Shown piece by piece: positions 37,870 to 46,813 of a DNA stretch of 64,000 nt (its first letter is position 1; every line of letters starts with the position of its first letter). Made by a program: the position numbers and the translations under genes. The notes beneath the pieces were generated by a model that searched no databases, was not told where the DNA came from, and saw only the letters and a program-made list of their open reading frames with translations. The DNA is from Thalassotalea sp. LPB0316 (GTDB lineage: Bacteria; Pseudomonadota; Gammaproteobacteria; Enterobacterales; Alteromonadaceae). The stretch lies in assembly GCF_014898095.1 (NCBI RefSeq), contig NZ_CP062946.1, forward strand, positions 3,348,001-3,412,000, written 5' to 3'.

Positions 37870-38156
37870 ATATCTATAAGCGCTATTCGCCATGCCGGAC
37901 GAGCCGTTGGCGAGATCCGTTATCTTCTTAATTTAACAATGAGATCCCGTGTAACAACATCACGGGATGACGCTACTTACACAACATCACGCGGTGGCTC
38001 TACTCATGTGAAAGCGCAGGCTAATTTAGCTTCAACAACAACCCTATAATCACAAAAACATTTATCGTTAAGACTAATATATTTTGTTTTATTTTTTTAC
38101 TAAAAGCGCTCATATTCACCTTGTCGCTTAAATATTTTTTGTATTGGAGAAAACTG
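37870..38156. repeat. Intergenic stretch with REP-like palindrome
   Basis: Contains the inverted repeat ATCCCGTG/CACGGGAT (37944-37968, 9-nt loop), and the phrase ACAACATCACG twice (37954 and about 37981). The rest is AT-rich leader for the next gene. No gene seen. Confidence 0.6.
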
Positions 38157-38384
38157 GTGACAAATAAAGCATTCAACTTTATCGAAAACGATGATTACGA
38201 GATCATGCTTTTTGACGAAGATTTTGATGATGGCATGTTTCAAACGAATAACGTACTGCGCTCAAGCAAAAAAGAGCCGATGCGCACGAAAAAAAGAGCG
38301 TTAAATAATCGTAAGAAACAGTTAGAAATGCTCAAAGAACACAGAAGAATTAGCCGTGAAATAGACGATTTTTACGACGACTAA
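38157..38384 (+). CDS. Small charged protein, possibly PA3496 family
   Basis: 75 residues, with an acidic N-terminal half (DYEIMLFDEDFDDG) and a basic helical C-terminal half (RALNNRKKQLEMLKEHRRIS) ending REIDDFYDD. The basic-to-acidic tail resembles short gammaproteobacterial proteins of the PA3496 type, linked loosely to envelope integrity. The start is GTG at 38157, backed by a strong TTGGAG; an ATG at 38121 would give an odd leader. A terminator follows at 38413. Confidence 0.6.
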   Translation: MTNKAFNFIENDDYEIMLFDEDFDDGMFQTNNVLRSSKKEPMRTKKRALNNRKKQLEMLKEHRRISREIDDFYDD

Positions 38385-38412
38385 TCAAGTCTAGCCTAAT
38401 TCAGCAACATAG

Positions 38413-38440
38413 AATCCACCTTTAGCAAGGTGGATTTTTA
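38413..38440. terminator. Rho-independent terminator
   Basis: AATCCACCTT/AAGGTGGATT perfect 10-bp stem with a 4-nt loop and a T-run. It lies between the small charged protein and the convergent GGDEF gene. Confidence 0.9.
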
Positions 38441-38470
38441 TTTTAAGTACACGCCCCTTAAACGCCTTAT

Positions 38471-40069
38471 TTATAGGTCCGCATTATCTCTAACAAAGTC
38501 TTGATAGCTAATATATTTCCACTGGTTACGGCCTGACTTCTTAGCTTCATACAACGCATTATCGGCAGCTAATGTAATCGATTTAGGGCGCAAGATCTGT
38601 TCTGGTGAATCAGAAGCCTCAACAATGCAGGCACCTAAACTTACAGTGATATAGCTAGCTGTAGGAGAATTTGGGTGTGATATGTTTAACTTGGCAAATG
38701 AGCTGACAATTTCATCGAGTTTTAATCGCAAATCGTCAACCGATATATCGCTGTAGAGCATGATAAACTCTTCACCACCATAACGAGCACAGAGATCATT
38801 GGTGCGTTTAAAGTGTTGACTCAATGTTTGAGCGACTTTAATTAACGCTTCATCGCCAGCTAAATGGCCAAGTTCGTCATTATATTTTTTGAAGTGGTCG
38901 ATGTCGGCGATGATCACAGTAAAACTCAAGCCTTGTCGAATAAATAGTTGAGATTGGCGCTCCAGTGCTAATTCAAAACTTCTTCGGTTAGCAATGTGCG
39001 TTAGGGCATCGGTTAAAGCCTGTTGGCTCAACATCGCATTTTGTTGTGAGATCGTCGACATTAGTTTATTAAAATGACGTGAGACACTATCTAATTCATC
39101 AATGTGAAAGTTTTCATCAATGAGCTTATCGCTATGGGTATCTTCGATATTTTTTATCTGTGAGGCCAACTGCTTCATCGGCTGAATAATGATATTTGAA
39201 ATCATGCTATAAACAATAAAAATAAGTATCGTAAAAATACTAATAAACAGTGTACTTTGCTTGTCTAATAGCGGTGGGAATTCTCCGTTAGAGTGCTCCA
39301 TAACTAACAACAATATTGGCCGCTCTAAAAAATCCCTAATATACAGTTGAGTATTAGGGCTGATCTCAACCTCCTCAACCTCATCTGTCCAATTTGCCAA
39401 ATTCTTCACTGCTTGCGTTTGGCTTACTGGAGAGACGGTAACTTCGGTCATGGTGAACTTTTCGATATCATCAACGACTTCTTCGGAAAACAGCTGTAAA
39501 AACAAAACAAACCCACGTTCATCGCCAGTTCTATCGGTTTTCTTTATTTCTGTAACACTAAACAGTGCTGGCCCGTGCTTGGTGTTTATCATGCCAGAAG
39601 CTTTGGCTACTTTGCTGCTGCCCAAACGCGAAGGAAATATTTTTGTGTGTTCCGGGAAACGTTTAAAATCAAAAACATCAAAAGCCAACGCTTTGTGATT
39701 TCGATGATCAAACCCTCTGGAAAAAGCTAAGGTTAGATCTTCAGCAAAAATAAAAATGCCATCCAGCTGTAAGCTAACAAAGGTATCTTCCACAAAATTT
39801 TCCTCGATATAATCATTCGAGCGATTTTCAACAAAGCTATAAGTTCTATCCCATACCGCATAATCATAATTAATCGACTCAATTGAGCTCATGTAGGTTA
39901 GCGCGACTTGATTAAGTACTTGTAGCTCTTTTCTTACCAACTCACTAATGCGTAGCTCTAATTTTGGTCGTTCAACAAATGCTCGGTAACTAATCACCGC
40001 GCAAGTGAAGAGAACAAAGATAAGAATAAAAATGCGTATTTGTATTTGATTAAACGTTAAAGCCTTCAC
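38471..40069 (-). CDS. Membrane diguanylate cyclase (CHASE4-HAMP-GGDEF)
   Basis: 532 residues. Membrane helix (about 10-30), periplasmic CHASE4-like domain (SIESINYDYAVWDRTYSFVE is its hallmark), second helix (about 280-305), HAMP-like linker, then a GGDEF domain (about 360-525). The active site GGEEF is intact and the inhibitory I-site RTND lies five residues before it, so it should make c-di-GMP and be product-inhibited. It would oppose the EAL protein at 10999. No partner gene is next to it. Confidence 0.93.
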   Translation of the reverse strand: MKALTFNQIQIRIFILIFVLFTCAVISYRAFVERPKLELRISELVRKELQVLNQVALTYMSSIESINYDYAVWDRTYSFVENRSNDYIEENFVEDTFVSLQLDGIFIFAEDLTLAFSRGFDHRNHKALAFDVFDFKRFPEHTKIFPSRLGSSKVAKASGMINTKHGPALFSVTEIKKTDRTGDERGFVLFLQLFSEEVVDDIEKFTMTEVTVSPVSQTQAVKNLANWTDEVEEVEISPNTQLYIRDFLERPILLLVMEHSNGEFPPLLDKQSTLFISIFTILIFIVYSMISNIIIQPMKQLASQIKNIEDTHSDKLIDENFHIDELDSVSRHFNKLMSTISQQNAMLSQQALTDALTHIANRRSFELALERQSQLFIRQGLSFTVIIADIDHFKKYNDELGHLAGDEALIKVAQTLSQHFKRTNDLCARYGGEEFIMLYSDISVDDLRLKLDEIVSSFAKLNISHPNSPTASYITVSLGACIVEASDSPEQILRPKSITLAADNALYEAKKSGRNQWKYISYQDFVRDNADL

Positions 40070-40263
40070 TTCACCTCCTTTAAGCTGGAGAAAGTAACGC
40101 CAGTTTATGAGTTATTGAGTGACAATGGCGTAACTAGAAGTATGGCTCAATTCTTTAAAAACTCTAAAAAGTCACCAAAATAATGACCAGTATAAAGAAC
40201 AACGGTAAATAAGTGTTCCGGCGTTACATAAGAAGCAACGCCGAGAATTGGGCATTTGAAGAA

Positions 40264-41082
40264 TTAACTATCTCTTTGAAGGTATTGCTCTTCAAAGAGC
40301 GTGTTATAGCGATTGAGTTTATTCTGACGGATAAACTTAGTTACCTTAGCCACGTAATGATCGCCCTCTTCCGAGTAGCGATTAAGTGACTTTGCCAACA
40401 CCACACCGGTTACTGGCTTTTCAGCTTTACGCAAACTAGCACGAGTTTCTCGTAAACTGGCGTAGGCATGATTAGTATTTAAATTTTTAATATAAGCTCT
40501 CACTGAAGCATTGACGGTTTTAAACTTAGCGACTTCATGCCCCTTTCCCTCATCTCTTGATGACGGCACCATGCCACAGCCTTTTCTAAAGCACCAATGA
40601 CCAAATAGATTATTACCTTGTTTTGAAAAGCGCGAACTGCCCCAACCCGACTCAATGGCCGCTTGAGTTAGTGCTAAAGACGCAGGCACATAATCGAGCT
40701 TTTTTAACAGGGCTTGGTAAAAGCCCTTTTGCTCAACCGTCAGTTTAACTTTATAGCTAGACGCGAGCTCACTTACCCACTGTTTTTCACTTTTAGATAG
40801 TTCAGGCTTACTTCTCAGGCCTATCACTGTCTCCCTCAGCATCATGATATGAGCATTTTCTTCAGCGATTATCGGGTATAAGGTCTCAAAAAATTGTTGT
40901 TTCTTGGTTTTTACATCAACAATACTGGCAAAGTCTGGTAGCGCTTTTAACGTTGCCTGTGGCGTATTGATAACGTTCGGTAAGCTTGAACTGGATTTCA
41001 ACAGATAAGTGAGCACGACTACCGTAATCACCGCCGCCGAACTTATCATCACTTTTTTTGATTTTGTTGCATTTGTTAGCAT
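40264..41082 (-). CDS. bax: Bax-type glucosaminidase
   Basis: 272 residues. One N-terminal membrane anchor (AAVITVVVLTYLL), a helical region, then a glucosaminidase fold with YVPASLALTQAAIESGWGSS (catalytic Glu), GNNLFGHWCFRKGCGM and YSEEGDHYVAKVTKFI. This is the Bax family of peptidoglycan N-acetylglucosaminidases. An ATG at 41082 is favoured over the GTG nine bases upstream, having AGG at 10 nt. It stands alone; wall turnover or division roles are typical for the family. Confidence 0.9.
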   Translation of the reverse strand: MLTNATKSKKVMISSAAVITVVVLTYLLKSSSSLPNVINTPQATLKALPDFASIVDVKTKKQQFFETLYPIIAEENAHIMMLRETVIGLRSKPELSKSEKQWVSELASSYKVKLTVEQKGFYQALLKKLDYVPASLALTQAAIESGWGSSRFSKQGNNLFGHWCFRKGCGMVPSSRDEGKGHEVAKFKTVNASVRAYIKNLNTNHAYASLRETRASLRKAEKPVTGVVLAKSLNRYSEEGDHYVAKVTKFIRQNKLNRYNTLFEEQYLQRDS

Positions 41083-41327
41083 ATTGAACACACCTCATAC
41101 TGTGCTGCGTAAGTATTTCAACTGACAACTCAGTTGCTCTACTTTGCGCTAAACATCGCGATACTAACAATAACCCCCCTTGTTAGTGACGCTCAATTAT
41201 TATTTTATCTGCTATTTACCACCAGGTGTAATAAAAAGTTTCAAAATGTAAAAAAATAATTTGCAATTTCATAAGTTTTACCTGATAAAGGCGACATTAT
41301 TTATCACAACAAATCCTGAGAGCTAAA

Positions 41328-42659
41328 ATGTCAGAACCGTTACCAGATTTGATCAAAGAAGTCCTTGAAACTTCTAATGACAATATCACGCCAAGTGATG
41401 TTGCTATTCAATCTGATAGTAGCGAACTTGCACTGTTGTTGGAGTCGTTACCGATTGACGAGCGTATCGCGCTTTGGCAGACCATTCCGCTAGCGAAGAA
41501 GCTTGATGTACTAATCGACATGCGCAGCGACCCAAGGGAAGTGTTGATTAAGGCGACAGAAAGTAGCCAATGGGATGCTTTATTTTGCGATATAAACGCA
41601 GAAGATCTGCTCGAGCTCGCTGATTCACTTCCACAAGAATTGATAGGTCAAGCCCTCGATGCAATGGATAAAGTGCAAACTGGCTACTTTAATCAAGCAA
41701 ACGAGTATCCTGACGAGCAAGTTGGCCACTGGGTAAACCATGAGTTTTTGATTTTGCCAATTAATGCAAAAGTGCGTGACGCTAATCGATTAATTCGCCG
41801 CAACGTGCCAATGCACTGCGACACAATATTTTTAGTTAACCGATTCGGTCATTTCAGTGACGCGGTAGCTGTTGCAAGCTTGCATAGCCAACCTGAGCAT
41901 ATTCCGCTAGCAGACTTAACGATTGAAGACTTACCGGTTATCGACGCGACAACCAGTTGTCATGAAGCTGCTTTTGAAGTCCAAAATTCGGGCTTTGCTG
42001 CCTTACCGGTTGTAGATGAAAACTCAAAACTCGTTGGTCGACTTGATATTTTAGCCGCTTCAGAGTTGGTTAGAGAATATTACGAGCGTCAATTGATGGC
42101 GAGTGCGGGTATGGATGAGGATGAAGATTTATTCTCGCCTGTTCGAAAAAGTGCCCAAAGTCGTGCAGTTTGGTTAGGCATTAACTTAATTACAGCATTT
42201 TTAGCTAGTGCCTTTATTGGTATTTTTGAAGCGACAATTCAACAAGTTGTCGCACTTGCGGTACTCATGCCAATTGTAGCGAGTATGGGCGGTATTGCCG
42301 GTAGCCAAACCTTAACCCTGATCATACGGGGTTTAGCACTCAACCAAATAACGCCTGCTAACTTAGGCGCATTGTTGAGAAAAGAGCTCAAGGTGGGCGG
42401 CTTAAACGGCTTGATTTGGGCGTTAGTGATTGGCTGTATCGCGATGTTTTGGTTTAGCGACAGTATGCTTGGTGTGGTGATTGCCATCGCCATTTGTTTG
42501 AACATTATTGCCGCGGCATTTGCCGGTGTTTTTGTCCCGGTAATTTTAGATAAATTAAAAATTGATCCTGCGCTTTCAGGCTCAGTTATTTTAACAACGG
42601 TAACCGATATCGTCGGTTTCGTTGTGTTTTTAGGGCTAGGTACCCTACTTTTGTTATAA
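41328..42659 (+). CDS. mgtE: MgtE magnesium transporter
   Basis: 443 residues. N-terminal helical superhelix domain (about 25-130), two CBS modules (about 140-260; IPLADLTIEDLPVIDA, GFAALPVVDENSKLVGRL), then five membrane helices with the conserved AVLMPIVASMGGIAGSQTL of the ion pathway. It imports Mg2+ and is gated by cytosolic Mg2+ through the N and CBS domains. It is followed 11 bp later by a CNNM-type transporter in the same direction, a likely two-gene Mg module. Confidence 0.95.
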   Translation: MSEPLPDLIKEVLETSNDNITPSDVAIQSDSSELALLLESLPIDERIALWQTIPLAKKLDVLIDMRSDPREVLIKATESSQWDALFCDINAEDLLELADSLPQELIGQALDAMDKVQTGYFNQANEYPDEQVGHWVNHEFLILPINAKVRDANRLIRRNVPMHCDTIFLVNRFGHFSDAVAVASLHSQPEHIPLADLTIEDLPVIDATTSCHEAAFEVQNSGFAALPVVDENSKLVGRLDILAASELVREYYERQLMASAGMDEDEDLFSPVRKSAQSRAVWLGINLITAFLASAFIGIFEATIQQVVALAVLMPIVASMGGIAGSQTLTLIIRGLALNQITPANLGALLRKELKVGGLNGLIWALVIGCIAMFWFSDSMLGVVIAIAICLNIIAAAFAGVFVPVILDKLKIDPALSGSVILTTVTDIVGFVVFLGLGTLLLL

Positions 42660-42670
42660 AAGGATAACGC

Positions 42671-43942
42671 ATGGAATTTTTGCAAAACAACCCTGAATTA
42701 GCTATTTGGCTAGGTATTGCATTTTGTATTTCTCAATCAGCAATGTTTTCGGGGTTAAACTTAGCGTTTTTCTCGCTAAGTCGCCTGCAACTTGAAGTTG
42801 AGGTAAACCACGGCCACAAAGCTGCGGCTAAAATTTTAAAGTTAAGAGAAGACTCAAACTTTCTACTGACGACGATTTTGTGGGGTAACGTAGGGATTAA
42901 CGTCTTGCTGACGCTACTGTCAGATTCAGTATTAATGGGGATGACAGCATTCGCGTTTTCAACCGGATTTATCACTATTTTTGGTGAAATTTTACCGCAA
43001 GCTTATTTCTCGCGTAACGCGATGAAAATGGCCTCAATTTTGGCACCGGTACTAAGGTTTTATCAAATAGTATTATTCCCTGTAGCCAAGCCTTCAGCAC
43101 TGATCCTTGATGGCTGGTTAGGTAAAGAAGGTGTTGAATACATGCGCGATAAAGATTTGCGCAAAGTGATCAAACAGCACGTGGAAGCCGAAGAAGCGGA
43201 AATGGATCACGTTGAGGGTATTGGCGCCCTTAACTTCTTAGCGATTGATGACATTAAGGTCTCGCAAGAAGGTGAAATACTCGATCCATCATCAATTATT
43301 CAGTTGCCAACTAAAGTTGATTTTCCTCTCATCCCCGAGGTGCTTCGTGAAAATACCGATGAGTTCTTGAAGAAAATCAATGCCAGTGGCCATAAATGGG
43401 TGGTGTTAGCCGATGAGCACAACAATCCTCATTTGATCTTAGATGCTGATGGCGCGCTGCGTGATGCACTATTTGACAACGGTAAAAGCTTTGACTTATA
43501 CCACTATTGCCATCGTCCGCTCATTGTCCACGACGATAGTTTAACGCTAGGTGATGTGATTTGGCACTTAAAAGCACAAGAGTCGCTTGATGCTAATCAC
43601 GATGGCACAATTGATGTTGACGTTGTTCTGGTTTGGGGCAACAAACCTAGAATCATTACAGGTGCCGATATTTTGGGGCGTTTACTCAAAGGTATCAGCT
43701 CAGCTATGCCTGAAACCTTGTTATCGAACAAGCTACAAATGGGCATTAAATTAAATCGTCAAAGTGAAGAAGATTTAGCACAAGAGCAAAAAGCCACGAT
43801 AGTAAAAACGAAACGGACGACAAAAAAGCCAGCCAGAGCCAAGTCAGTCAGCGTCAAAGCTAATACTAACAAGGCTAAAACGCATGAAATAACGGCAGAT
43901 GCCAACAACGTTACAAAGCAACCAACGGACGAACAAAGTTAA
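42671..43942 (+). CDS. CNNM/DUF21-type transporter with charged C-terminal tail
   Basis: 423 residues. N-terminal DUF21 membrane domain with FCISQSAMFSGLNLAFFSLS, NFLLTTILWGNVGINVLLTL and FGEILPQAYFSRN, followed by CBS-like segments (about 200-335). CNNM/CorC proteins export or sense Mg2+. The last 50 residues are Lys/Thr/Ala-rich (KTKRTTKKPARAKS) and probably disordered. Linked to mgtE by an 11-bp gap; a Mg2+ uptake-export pair is inferred. Confidence 0.88.
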   Translation: MEFLQNNPELAIWLGIAFCISQSAMFSGLNLAFFSLSRLQLEVEVNHGHKAAAKILKLREDSNFLLTTILWGNVGINVLLTLLSDSVLMGMTAFAFSTGFITIFGEILPQAYFSRNAMKMASILAPVLRFYQIVLFPVAKPSALILDGWLGKEGVEYMRDKDLRKVIKQHVEAEEAEMDHVEGIGALNFLAIDDIKVSQEGEILDPSSIIQLPTKVDFPLIPEVLRENTDEFLKKINASGHKWVVLADEHNNPHLILDADGALRDALFDNGKSFDLYHYCHRPLIVHDDSLTLGDVIWHLKAQESLDANHDGTIDVDVVLVWGNKPRIITGADILGRLLKGISSAMPETLLSNKLQMGIKLNRQSEEDLAQEQKATIVKTKRTTKKPARAKSVSVKANTNKAKTHEITADANNVTKQPTDEQS

Positions 43943-43955
43943 CTTTGTTCGTTTT
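43930..43955 (+). terminator. Perfect palindrome over the CNNM stop codon, terminator-like
   Basis: CGAACAAAGTT/AACTTTGTTCG, 11 bp each side without a loop gap, followed by TTTT. The stop codon is in its centre. Transcription from the Mg2+ operon should end here, before the repeat array. Confidence 0.75.
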
Positions 43956-43967
43956 AAAACATTAGCT

Positions 43968-44692
43968 ATTCCCGCATATGCGGGAATCTCCACCCGCCCG
44001 CCGTCATTCTCGCGAATGCGGGAATCACCTCTTTTCGATAGAGATACCCGACGACTCGGGTATGACGATGATTTTGTCAATTCTGTATGAGCCCTATGGT
44101 CATTCTCGCAAATACGGCAATAACAACCACCGCCATCATTCTCGCGAATGCAAGAATCACCACCTGCCTGACGTCATTCTCGTGAATACGGGAATCTCCA
44201 CTTCCAGTAGAGATACCCAACGACTCGGGTATGACGATGATTTTGTCAATTTTTATGAGCCCTATGGTCATTCTCGCAAATACGGCAATAACAACCACGC
44301 CGTCATTCTCGCAAATGCAGGAGTCACCACCTGCCTGACGTCATTCTCGTGACTACGGGAATCTCCTCTTCCAGCAGAGATACCCGACGACTCGGGTATG
44401 ACAATGATTTTGTCAATTCTGTATGAGCCCTATGGTCATTCTCGCAAATACGGCAATAACAACCACCGCCGTCATTCTCGCAAATGCAGGAGTCACCACC
44501 TGCCTGACGTCATTCTCGTGAATACGGGAATCTCCTCTTCCAGTAGAGATACCCGACGACTCGGGTATGACGATGATTTTGTCAATTTTTATGAGCCCTA
44601 TGGTCATTCTCGCAAATACGGCAATAACAACCACGCCGTCATTCTCGCGAATGCGGGAATCTCCTATTTTAGGTAAAGACACCCAACAACGA
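43968..44692. repeat. Tandem array of about 168-bp units carrying REP-like palindromes
   Basis: Starts with the palindrome ATTCCCGCATATGCGGGAAT. The marker GATTTTGTCAAT recurs at 44070, 44239, 44406 and 44575, i.e. spacings 169, 167, 169 bp. Units alternate in sequence right after the marker (TCTGTATGAG against TTTTATGAG), so the array is really a 336-bp dimer present twice. Each unit holds CATTCTCGC(G/A)AATGC palindromes and the hairpin ATACCCGACGACTCGGGTAT. Short open frames inside simply read through the repeats and I do not call them genes. Confidence 0.93.
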
Positions 44693-44839
44693 AATACCAC
44701 ATATTCATTACTGGCTGAAGTAGTTTACACTCTACCTCCCAACCCAAAAGGCTCCAATTAGCGTGCCCTATACTTTATAGTTTGCGTGTTATAAAATTTA
44801 AAACATCTCTTTTGCAAGCAGAAAAATCGGTTCCAAAAA

Positions 44840-45532
44840 GTGTTTAAAGTAGTCACTTTGTTTATCGCAATAACTTTACTTCCTCTGTCAGTGAGCGCGA
44901 AGCCAGAAAAGTTAATCTTTGCCGCTATTCCTGGCTACCTTGAAAGGTTTGAAGCAGGAAACTTAGATGACAATATTGCTGTGCGATTAGCAAAGGAGTT
45001 AGGGGTGCCTATTGAGCTATACCCTTGCCCGTGGGTAAGGTGCTTAAAGCTCATAGAAACAGGACAAGCAGATATTATTGATGATCTTTTCAAAACACGC
45101 GACAGAGAAGAATATATTCAATACCTCTCACCGCATTTTAAGGTTCAAAAAGCAGGCTTTCGCTTTTACGCACTGAATAAAAAAATCACTTCGTTTGACG
45201 ATCTCGACGGTTTGATTGTTGGCCACCTCAGAGGCTATAAGCACTTCAAAGAGTTTGATCAAGCGACCAGTTTTAGTAAGGTTCCCGTTTTAGATTTTGA
45301 AATCATGGTCAACCTGATGATGAATGGCCGTATCGACGCATTTATCGCACCGCCCTCTTTTGCTATTGAACATATTGAGCCATTTGATCCTGAGGGCAAG
45401 ATAGTAAAGCAAGATTTTGATCATATTGTTGATATGCCGCTTTATTTAGGTATTTCTAAAAAAAGTGGCTGGGTCAATGAACAAAGCGCTTTAGAGCAAT
45501 CCTTAGAAAACATACTCTCACAAGCCCATTAA
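44840..45532 (+). CDS. Small periplasmic solute-binding-like protein
   Basis: 230 residues. Signal peptide (VVTLFIAITLLPLSVSA) and a family-3 binding-protein fold (AVRLAKELGVPIELYPCPWV, TGQADIIDDLFKTRDREEYI). It starts with GTG and I see no clear ribosome site, so expression may be low. It has no transporter neighbours. It lies between two REP-like repeat blocks. It is related in style to the protein at 35033. Confidence 0.82.
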   Translation: MFKVVTLFIAITLLPLSVSAKPEKLIFAAIPGYLERFEAGNLDDNIAVRLAKELGVPIELYPCPWVRCLKLIETGQADIIDDLFKTRDREEYIQYLSPHFKVQKAGFRFYALNKKITSFDDLDGLIVGHLRGYKHFKEFDQATSFSKVPVLDFEIMVNLMMNGRIDAFIAPPSFAIEHIEPFDPEGKIVKQDFDHIVDMPLYLGISKKSGWVNEQSALEQSLENILSQAH

Positions 45533-45572
45533 TTAGCTTTGAAATATTAAAACAGTTTATTGTTTGTAAAGC

Positions 45573-45728
45573 GATACCCGACTACTCGGGTATGACGAGG
45601 GTTTTTGCCAGTTTTGTATGAGCCCAATGCTCATTCTCGCGAATGCGGAAATAACCAACCGCCCGCCGTCATTCTCGCGAATGTGGGAATACCCCCCCTA
45701 CCGTAACTCTCGCGAATGCGGGAATCTC
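45573..45728. repeat. Single diverged copy of the REP-like unit
   Basis: GATACCCGACTACTCGGGTAT, then TTGTATGAGCCCAATG and three TTCTCGCGAATG palindromes, the same order as one unit of the array at 43968-44692. It flanks the solute-binding gene on the other side, about 0.9 kb from the array. Confidence 0.88.
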
Positions 45729-45881
45729 TAAATTCATTGAAATAGAAACCGCAAGGGTGTCGGTATGGTTAGTTGTATTTTTGTACATACCTATTGACTC
45801 TTGATGTCAGCATAATTTACAACGAAATAAAAAGACCAATAATAAAACAATAATTCACAACAAAAACAAACACCTATAAAT

Positions 45882-45897
45882 CGGTCCGCTTTTTGCA
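45882..45897 (+). promoter_or_regulatory. Possible sigma-54 promoter before PEP-CTERM gene
   Basis: CGGTCCGCTTTTTGCA: GG and GC are exactly ten bases apart and the -12 half TTGCA is perfect, but the -24 half (CGGTCC against TGGCAC) is weak. It lies 71 bp before the ATG. PEP-CTERM genes in some bacteria are known to use RpoN and PrsR. Confidence 0.4.
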
Positions 45898-45967
45898 TAC
45901 TGATTTAAAAAAATTTAATAAAATGATGTTTTAACTAAAAATATCTAGAGGGTTAAGAGGCTCAATA

Positions 45968-46654
45968 ATGAAGTTTAAGTTTTTAATGCGTATGGTTTCA
46001 GCGTTAACTTTAGTTGTGGTATCAAACGCCAATGCTGGTTTGATTCACAATAATTTGGAATGGTTAGATTTATCAGTAACTACGGGTATGAGTCGCAATC
46101 AAGTTGAGTCGACTGTTTTAACTCAAAGTGAATACCAGTCATATCGATATGCAACACAAGATGAAGTCAACGCCTTGTATTATGACTATATTATTGAGCA
46201 AAATTCCGTCCAGGTAGTAAATACTGCATGGCATATAGCTGAAGATCCAAATTCAGACATTTTACAATATTTTTTCACCATGACTTCAGGAACAACTTGG
46301 AATAGTTCATTAAGTACTGTTGATGGAAGTTTAGGCTATGATCAGTGGGATTATAATTGGGGGCGATTAATCTACGGTGCCGACCAAAACAATCAAAGTT
46401 CAGTAACTATGTATGGATGGTTTCACGGAATGCAAAGCACTAACTTACCGACTTATAGTGCCCAAGTACATTTGCGTTCGGCAAACGACGGAAGCTCTTT
46501 ACAAGCAACATCACCATATTTTATGTCTGATTCAGATGCTCAGTATTACAACAACAGTGTTCTAGTTAGAAGTGTCTCGGTACCAGAACCTTCGACACTC
46601 GCTGTTTTTGCATTGGGGCTAATTGGCTTGGTATCTCGTCGCGTAATTAAGTAA
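45968..46654 (+). CDS. PEP-CTERM exported protein
   Basis: 228 residues: signal peptide (SALTLVVVSNANAG), a beta-rich middle beginning LIHNNLEWLDLSVTTGMSRN, and a C-terminal sorting tag (VPEPSTLAVFALGLIGLVSRRV). The DLSVTTGMS-like region recurs in PEP-CTERM proteins of unknown function. It should be cut by an exosortase, which is not in this window. AGAGGG lies about 15-20 bases before the ATG. A terminator follows. The ligand is unknown. Confidence 0.85.
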   Translation: MKFKFLMRMVSALTLVVVSNANAGLIHNNLEWLDLSVTTGMSRNQVESTVLTQSEYQSYRYATQDEVNALYYDYIIEQNSVQVVNTAWHIAEDPNSDILQYFFTMTSGTTWNSSLSTVDGSLGYDQWDYNWGRLIYGADQNNQSSVTMYGWFHGMQSTNLPTYSAQVHLRSANDGSSLQATSPYFMSDSDAQYYNNSVLVRSVSVPEPSTLAVFALGLIGLVSRRVIK

Positions 46655-46740
46655 TAACTTTAGCTAGGTTATGGTTATACCAAGTGAATTAAATATTTAA
46701 AAGTAAAGTACATTCGCAGGTAGTTACCATTAAAAAAATT

Positions 46741-46774
46741 AGGCATGCCACAGTTATTGGGACATGCCTTTTTT
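46741..46774. terminator. Rho-independent terminator
   Basis: AGGCATG/CATGCCT stem with a 15-nt loop and a T-run, between the PEP-CTERM gene and the convergent corA-like gene. Confidence 0.8.
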
Positions 46775-46813
46775 ATTACAAACACAGTAATCTATAATGC
46801 AATTTTATCGGTA

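Noticed and set aside
41091..41327. Mg2+-sensing riboswitch before mgtE
   Set aside because: The 240-bp leader shows no recognisable M-box pattern; could not be supported by eye.
43968..44692. Possible CRISPR array
   Set aside because: Units are about 168 bp with little unique sequence between them, and no cas genes are near.
43844..44761. Several short frames on both strands through the repeat array (for example with RECGNH- or PAYAGI-like peptides)
   Set aside because: They are products of the palindromic repeats, have no ribosome sites and change with the repeat unit; not real genes.
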